A stretch of 64,000 nucleotides of DNA from Glandiceps talaboti (taxonomy: Eukaryota > Hemichordata > Enteropneusta > Spengelidae): positions 12,447,961 through 12,511,960 of the forward strand of contig NC_135561.1 in the NCBI RefSeq assembly GCF_964340395.1. The letters are read 5' to 3'. A program made the position numbers and the translations under genes. Of this stretch, positions 58,796-64,000 are shown piece after piece. Below the pieces are notes generated by a model. The model ran no database searches. It worked only from the letters and a program-made list of their open reading frames with translations, and was not told the origin of the DNA. The first letter of the stretch is position 1; each line of letters starts with the position of its first letter.

Positions 58796-58866
<71 letters not shown>
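58651..58866. repeat. (CAT)n/(CAC)n trinucleotide tract
   Basis: CGT, CAT, CAC/ACC, CAT and CAC blocks. The minus strand would encode poly-Asp or poly-Met runs, but no gene context supports it. Confidence 0.95.
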
Positions 58867-58868
<2 letters not shown>

Positions 58869-60062
58869 CATCGTCTTTTTTCTAAATTATGAACCGATTT
58901 CAATAAGTTCACAATTCAGTTGACGTCATTTTGATTTACTGCAAGGAATCCCACAACATTCAACATTCATATCTACAGACGTGACTGACATTTCACATAC
59001 TGATAATTTTAAAATCTCTACTTCTAGGAAACCCTGTATCAAAATCTAACAAAGCCTTTTACATAACAACACAAAATATATTCAGTACATTGCGAATTTC
59101 TTCGAATAAATGTAGAGTTATATCCCTTTCTCTGTTGCTGTGTTTACACCTATATATTACGTCTTTCTCTTCATTATTGTGTAACTCAAACATGTCTTAT
59201 TAGAACATAATTAGCACCAAGCGATCAGTGTTTGCTTTCGCATTTCTCAAGGCTTTAATTCGCAAATACACTTTCAGATTCTACTCAACGGTGTTTGATA
59301 ATACCAGGATGTGACATTTGACCCTTTTTAATTCACTCACGACTTTGGGTCGTCGTGGTCGAGATAACAGTATTATCGTGTGGGTGTGATTATAATGGGT
59401 ACTCACGATTCAATCAATGTTCCGATCTCATACCTTAATTGGGTTCTCCGTAATGTTAAAGTTTACACTTTTTTATCCAGGGGTTTTATATTTAATAGTA
59501 CATTTACAGCAAGGCGGATAACAAAATTACTGTGTGTTTTCGATGACATTGCCTCAGAAAATAGGGTAGATCGGGATACTTAATTTTATTTCATTTTATT
59601 TCATTTTAATTTCTTTTTCTTTGTTTTTATTTTTGAAAAAAATTGCAAACCAAACAAAATGTCGGTCAGAATACCCATATACATAAATTGCTGAGGAAAG
59701 AAAACAGACATGCATGAAGGTCAAAAAGACAAAGAATTTTTTTATTTTTTTGTTTTATATATTTCAAAAAATGTTTAGGGTCGGATCGAGGCTTAAACTA
59801 GGGCCGGTCGGGTTGTTCATGATTCTTCACGGTGTAATCATACAGTAGCACTTCCATTCGTCTAGGAGGTTTTAGATACATATTAGTACATTTGAAGCTA
59901 TTGATTTTTGTTTGTTTTTGTTTTGTTTCTGTTGCTGTTTTTGTTTTGTTTTGCAAAGTTATAGTGTTCGAAATTCTTCATGTCATCATTCGATAATTAT
60001 AACACGTTTATTCGAAATTTAGGGCTTTTTAAAATACATTTCGGTACATATGCAAGTATTGG
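58867..60062. other. Non-coding stretch
   Basis: No gene seen. It includes the 59545-59620 relative of the left-edge repeat and the 59769-59815 CCGACC-type fragment. Confidence 0.45.
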
Positions 60063-60063
60063 T

Positions 60064-60100
<37 letters not shown>

Positions 60101-60103
60101 GTG

Positions 60104-60136
<33 letters not shown>

Positions 60137-60185
60137 TTGTTTGTTTGTATGTATGTATGTATGTATGTTTATTTATTCATTTATT

Positions 60186-60236
<51 letters not shown>

Positions 60237-60322
60237 TTGTTTGTTTGTTTGTTTGGTTGGTTGGCTGGTTGTTGGTTGGTTGGTTGGTTGGCTGGTTGGT
60301 TGGTTGGTTGGTTGGTTGGTTA
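60063..60322. repeat. Compound GT-TTGT-TATG-CTGT-TTGG array
   Basis: Blocks of GT, TATG, CTGT, TTGT and GGTT in succession. Confidence 0.97.
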
Positions 60323-61525
60323 TTTCTTTGTTTTGGTTATATTTTGTTTGCTAAGTGATGGTGTTCAGATATGTTCTTGATACCAACATTTAGATCACGT
60401 TCATTCGTCTGAGTTTTTTAATACATTCGATGCATTAGCAGCTAGCGGCATTTTTTGTCTGCAAAACAAAGATGAATTTAATAACATAACTATACATATC
60501 AAATCAGATCCGTGATTTATCCGAGATTTTGCAACAGCCAAGCATAAAAAACGTACGTTTTTTACCAAACAAATTTCCTTTATTCGGATCATCGTAAATG
60601 GGTTTCTTCAACAATTTAATAGCTACTACATGGCCACAAGCTATTGACGTTCTACCGTGGTAAACCTTATTGCGGTTGAGTATATATGACAAAGAAATTG
60701 TGGTGGAAAACGTGCTCGCAAACAAAGCAAGTATGAGAGTAAACAAGCTCCATTGTAAGTTGACATATACTCTTGTAAATTAAAAATTAATTCTGTTCTG
60801 ACGATGTCCGAATCGTTCAATCGACCTCACACATTGTTTGCGCGTTGCTGAAAAACAAGAACGGCTATTTGTGACCTTCAAGTTCAAGGAAGGATATAAC
60901 AAAACCACTGAAATGCAAAATAAACTGCATTATACGTCCTGTAAAGATATAACAAAATCTTATCCCATCCATAACTCATACCATGACACTCGTGTGACTC
61001 GACCCATTCAGTGATACACGTGTATGGGCCTAGATATACACCCGACTGTTCGTAATCACTCACCCAGGTAACTGTTCAACAAAAAATAATACCTTGTATT
61101 TAAAAGGGCCCTTGGACTTAAGAAGGTCTAGCTGCCAGTGCCATTAGCATCAAGGCAATTGGGTGTAACCCTAGATCTTTTTTCTTCGAAGAGCGAAAAA
61201 CACATCATTTGGTATCCTTAGGAATGAAGTACTCAAGTAAATATACAGTGGCATTCATTAAGAAAATAGCTTCACCTTTGACCTTGACAACGTTGGCAAA
61301 TACATCTTTATAATATCATGCATGAGCCGTTTTGAATAAGACATTTTATGGAATATATACTCTGGTCGTTCTACGTCACGACAACGTGTGTCTATGTCAC
61401 GAAAACGATTGTCTACGTCACTGTTCTACTGTGTACAAAATCTGAGCAAAAACGTTCAAAATTGTCATTACTTTCCAAGGTTTTGCTTTGACTTTATTGA
61501 CGCCGATATAATCATGCTTTTCTCC
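60323..61525. other. Non-coding stretch
   Basis: No gene recognised. A minus-strand ORF (about 60504-60770) begins with a hydrophobic stretch but lacks an ATG in frame and family support. Three CRE-like half-sites lie at 61373-61420. Confidence 0.4.
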
Positions 61526-61657
61526 AATAGTTTTCTTCATTCAGCCGAAAAATACTTGTGATCCAAGGGTTGTCACTACTCGTCTAGCGACTCGTAGTGA
61601 CAAAGGCCCCTTAGGTCACTCGTATTTTCCTTGGTTTAACAAAGAAAAATATTAAGG
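61526..61657. mobile_element. Short fold-back element, inverted copy of 13134-13262
   Basis: Arms AGTTTTCTTCATTCAGCCG and ACAAAGAAAAATATTAAGG surround GTAGTGACAAAGGCCCCTTA. Collinear in reverse with the FAF2 intron 5 element. Confidence 0.65.
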
Positions 61658-61683
61658 AATAACACACATACACAAACACAAAC

Positions 61684-61888
61684 ATGCATACATACATACA
61701 TACATACATACATACATACATACATACATACATACATACATACATACATACATACATACAGACAGACAGACAGACACACACACAGACACAGACGCACAGA
61801 TACAGACACACACACAGACAGACACAGACACAGACACAGACACACACAGACACACACAGACACACAGACACACACACATATATATACA
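61684..61888. repeat. (ATAC)n-(GACA)n-(CA)n array
   Basis: ATAC to about 61758, then GACA/CA mixtures. Confidence 0.95.
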
Positions 61889-61949
61889 TAGAGTTTCATT
61901 CTTCTTTCGCCAAGTACAGTGCTCAATCAGCTTGGAGAGCAATACATAA

Positions 61950-61983
61950 TATATATATGTATGTATATGTATGTATGTATATG

Positions 61984-62055
<72 letters not shown>

Positions 62056-62106
62056 CATGTGTGTGTATGTTTGTGTGTCTGTGTCTGTGTCTGTGTCTGT
62101 GTGTGC
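61950..62106. repeat. (TATG)-(TA)n-(GT/GTCT) array
   Basis: A TA core of about 62 bp (61989-62051), flanked by TATG and by TGTG/TGTC units. Confidence 0.95.
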
Positions 62107-62470
62107 ATTTGTGTGTGCTTTCGTTTATACATGGCCATGGGTTGTTCACTTATTCGAAGGCAGCAAGGTTCATTCGTAGCTTTGCTGTATACAAATCATA
62201 AATGATATTTAAAGTTTGCCTTGAAGCTGCAGCAAAATACCATTAATGTATTAATGCAGTGGGTGGAAATCAAAGAGGACTTCACTAGAGATTGCATTAA
62301 ACGAACTGAAATATTAATTATCGTGTTAGACCTTTGCCATGCTTCCCCCCTGTGGTTATAAGCAATGTGTTAAGTGAACAATGGATATATTTCCTATTCA
62401 GCGTCATTCATGATCAGGATAACAGTGTCAAAGTTCGTGCAAGCTTCTTAACTGATTTCACAACTAAATA

Positions 62471-62872
<402 letters not shown>

Positions 62873-64000
62873 CAAGCAAATAAATGAATAAAATGACAAT
62901 AATTCATTAGTAAGTCCCAATCATCACGTGGTGATATAGATGGTTAAGTTCTGTACACAATGGCTTAGAAAGCAAAACCCATCTTTTTTGGACTTTATGA
63001 TATTGGTAACTAGACAATTCCGTGAAAATGTGGCTGACTTGTTTCTACACATGATTGAACATTATTTGGTTGTTCGGAAAACAGGAAAATATCTCAAATC
63101 GAAGCAAAATGTAGACGACAAAGACTGTAAAGTTTCAGACTGTGTCCCTTTAATCACAGAATGATACTGTGAGCAGACGTAGCATAGCTACAATAAATAC
63201 AACGATTCTATAATCTAGACTGAGTGAAATTGACCTTACTAGAAACACTATTTTTATAGACAATCTTTTGCCGTTCAATGGATTGGACCTTAGACTGAGA
63301 ATGAACTCAAGACATCTATTTTACGACCTCCTGTCATCAGATACAACACTTGGTGTTGCGTTGATTGTTTGAATTGGACTTTCTTTATACACAGGGGTCT
63401 CATCAATTGACTTTATCTTGAAAATCACAGTTGTGTCTATTCCTTTCATGTTGGTCATTTGAATTTCATTGGAAGATATAGTTAGTCCTGTGGCATGATT
63501 TCGAAACAGCCATGTTTGTGTGGTAGATTTTGCACAGGGTTTGAAATACATTAAAACGTTAAAGCACTAAAGATGTCCGTTCTCTTGCTCACATTATACT
63601 TCTGCTATTATATAATATGATTTCAATTACGCGTCACAGACTGTTAGTTGTCATAGTAACACACTACTCCGTAGACCTGATAAGAACGATGCTTCAGGCA
63701 GCAAACGTGAATTCACAACGACACGATCAGGAGTCAGATTTGAAAGTGGAAAATTTTCACAAATAGCTCGCCTCAAGAAGCGTGTTATACATCGAAGCAT
63801 TGAATGGAAAAAACCGTGTCTGCGAACAACTACATCATAAATAGTGTTTTATACTATGGCAGAATTCATCCATACACTCACATTAGTCTAATTAGATGTA
63901 GTTGGAGTTTTATTTAAAATGCCCAACTTCTTCAAAATGCTGCACCTGCCAATTCTAACTTACCTCATTTCCATTAATTATCTCTATTTTATTTTTATAT
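62873..64000. other. Right end of window, no confirmed gene
   Basis: Two 75-codon ORFs (62940-63164 plus; 63321-63551 minus) are the only stretches with protein-like composition. The minus one is discussed as a possible terminal exon in the findings. Confidence 0.4.

Noticed and set aside
58532-58912. Minus-strand ORFs with poly-Asp or poly-Met
   Set aside because: Produced by the CAT/CAC trinucleotide tract. No splice sites, start context or flanking domain.
60504-60770. Minus-strand ORF starting with a hydrophobic, signal-like stretch (LFTLILALFAST)
   Set aside because: No in-frame ATG at its start, no recognisable family, and no clear acceptor. It could be an exon but is unsupported.
62940-63164. 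74-codon plus-strand ORF with an ATG
   Set aside because: A stop precedes the ATG, no family is recognised, and it directly follows a large microsatellite. Nothing beyond composition supports it.

Overview
The window is animal nuclear DNA, AT-rich, with compact GT-AG spliced genes in a large excess of non-coding repeats. The protein matches are to animal FAF2 (UBXD8) and kynureninase. The divergence from the human proteins, the short introns and the density of MITE-type transposons and tetranucleotide arrays suggest a non-vertebrate metazoan, probably a marine invertebrate such as a hemichordate, cephalochordate or lophotrochozoan. I cannot place it further from sequence alone.

Layout. (1) 445-686, minus strand: first coding exon of a kynureninase (KYNU) gene that continues beyond the left edge. 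(2) 687-7731: non-coding DNA with several short inverted-repeat elements, including a 389-bp hAT-like MITE with intact 8-bp target duplications. (3) 7732-18099, plus strand: a complete ten-exon FAF2 gene (454 aa) with UBA, membrane hairpin, UAS, coiled-coil and UBX regions. Its introns hold MITEs, minisatellites, a LINE-type 3' tail and CTCF-like motifs. (4) 18100-33625: no recognisable gene. It holds several copies of a palindromic MITE family, a 40-bp minisatellite of about 30 units (23206-24438) and a cluster of perfect hairpins (27915-28166). (5) 33626-35416, minus strand: a 593-codon ORF in one exon behind a good splice acceptor, encoding an unrecognised, Ser/Pro-rich, apparently disordered protein with a PP1-docking-like KVSW motif. 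A 53-bp minisatellite (36500-37535) lies about 1-2 kb on its 5' side. (6) 37536-64000: no convincing gene. It holds fold-back elements, a 1.74-kb terminal-inverted-repeat transposon (48899-50635), two more pairs of inverted arms, and very long microsatellites (TA, CA, GA, ATAC, CTGT, CTAT and CAT types), many of them compound.

Function. KYNU (tryptophan/kynurenine catabolism) and FAF2 (p97/VCP recruitment at the ER and lipid droplets) are divergent neighbours about 7 kb apart and have no known joint pathway. The third gene is unassigned. I found no CRISPR, operon or defence-type system. The novelty here is in the repeat families, the structured hairpin cluster and the unassigned 593-aa protein.
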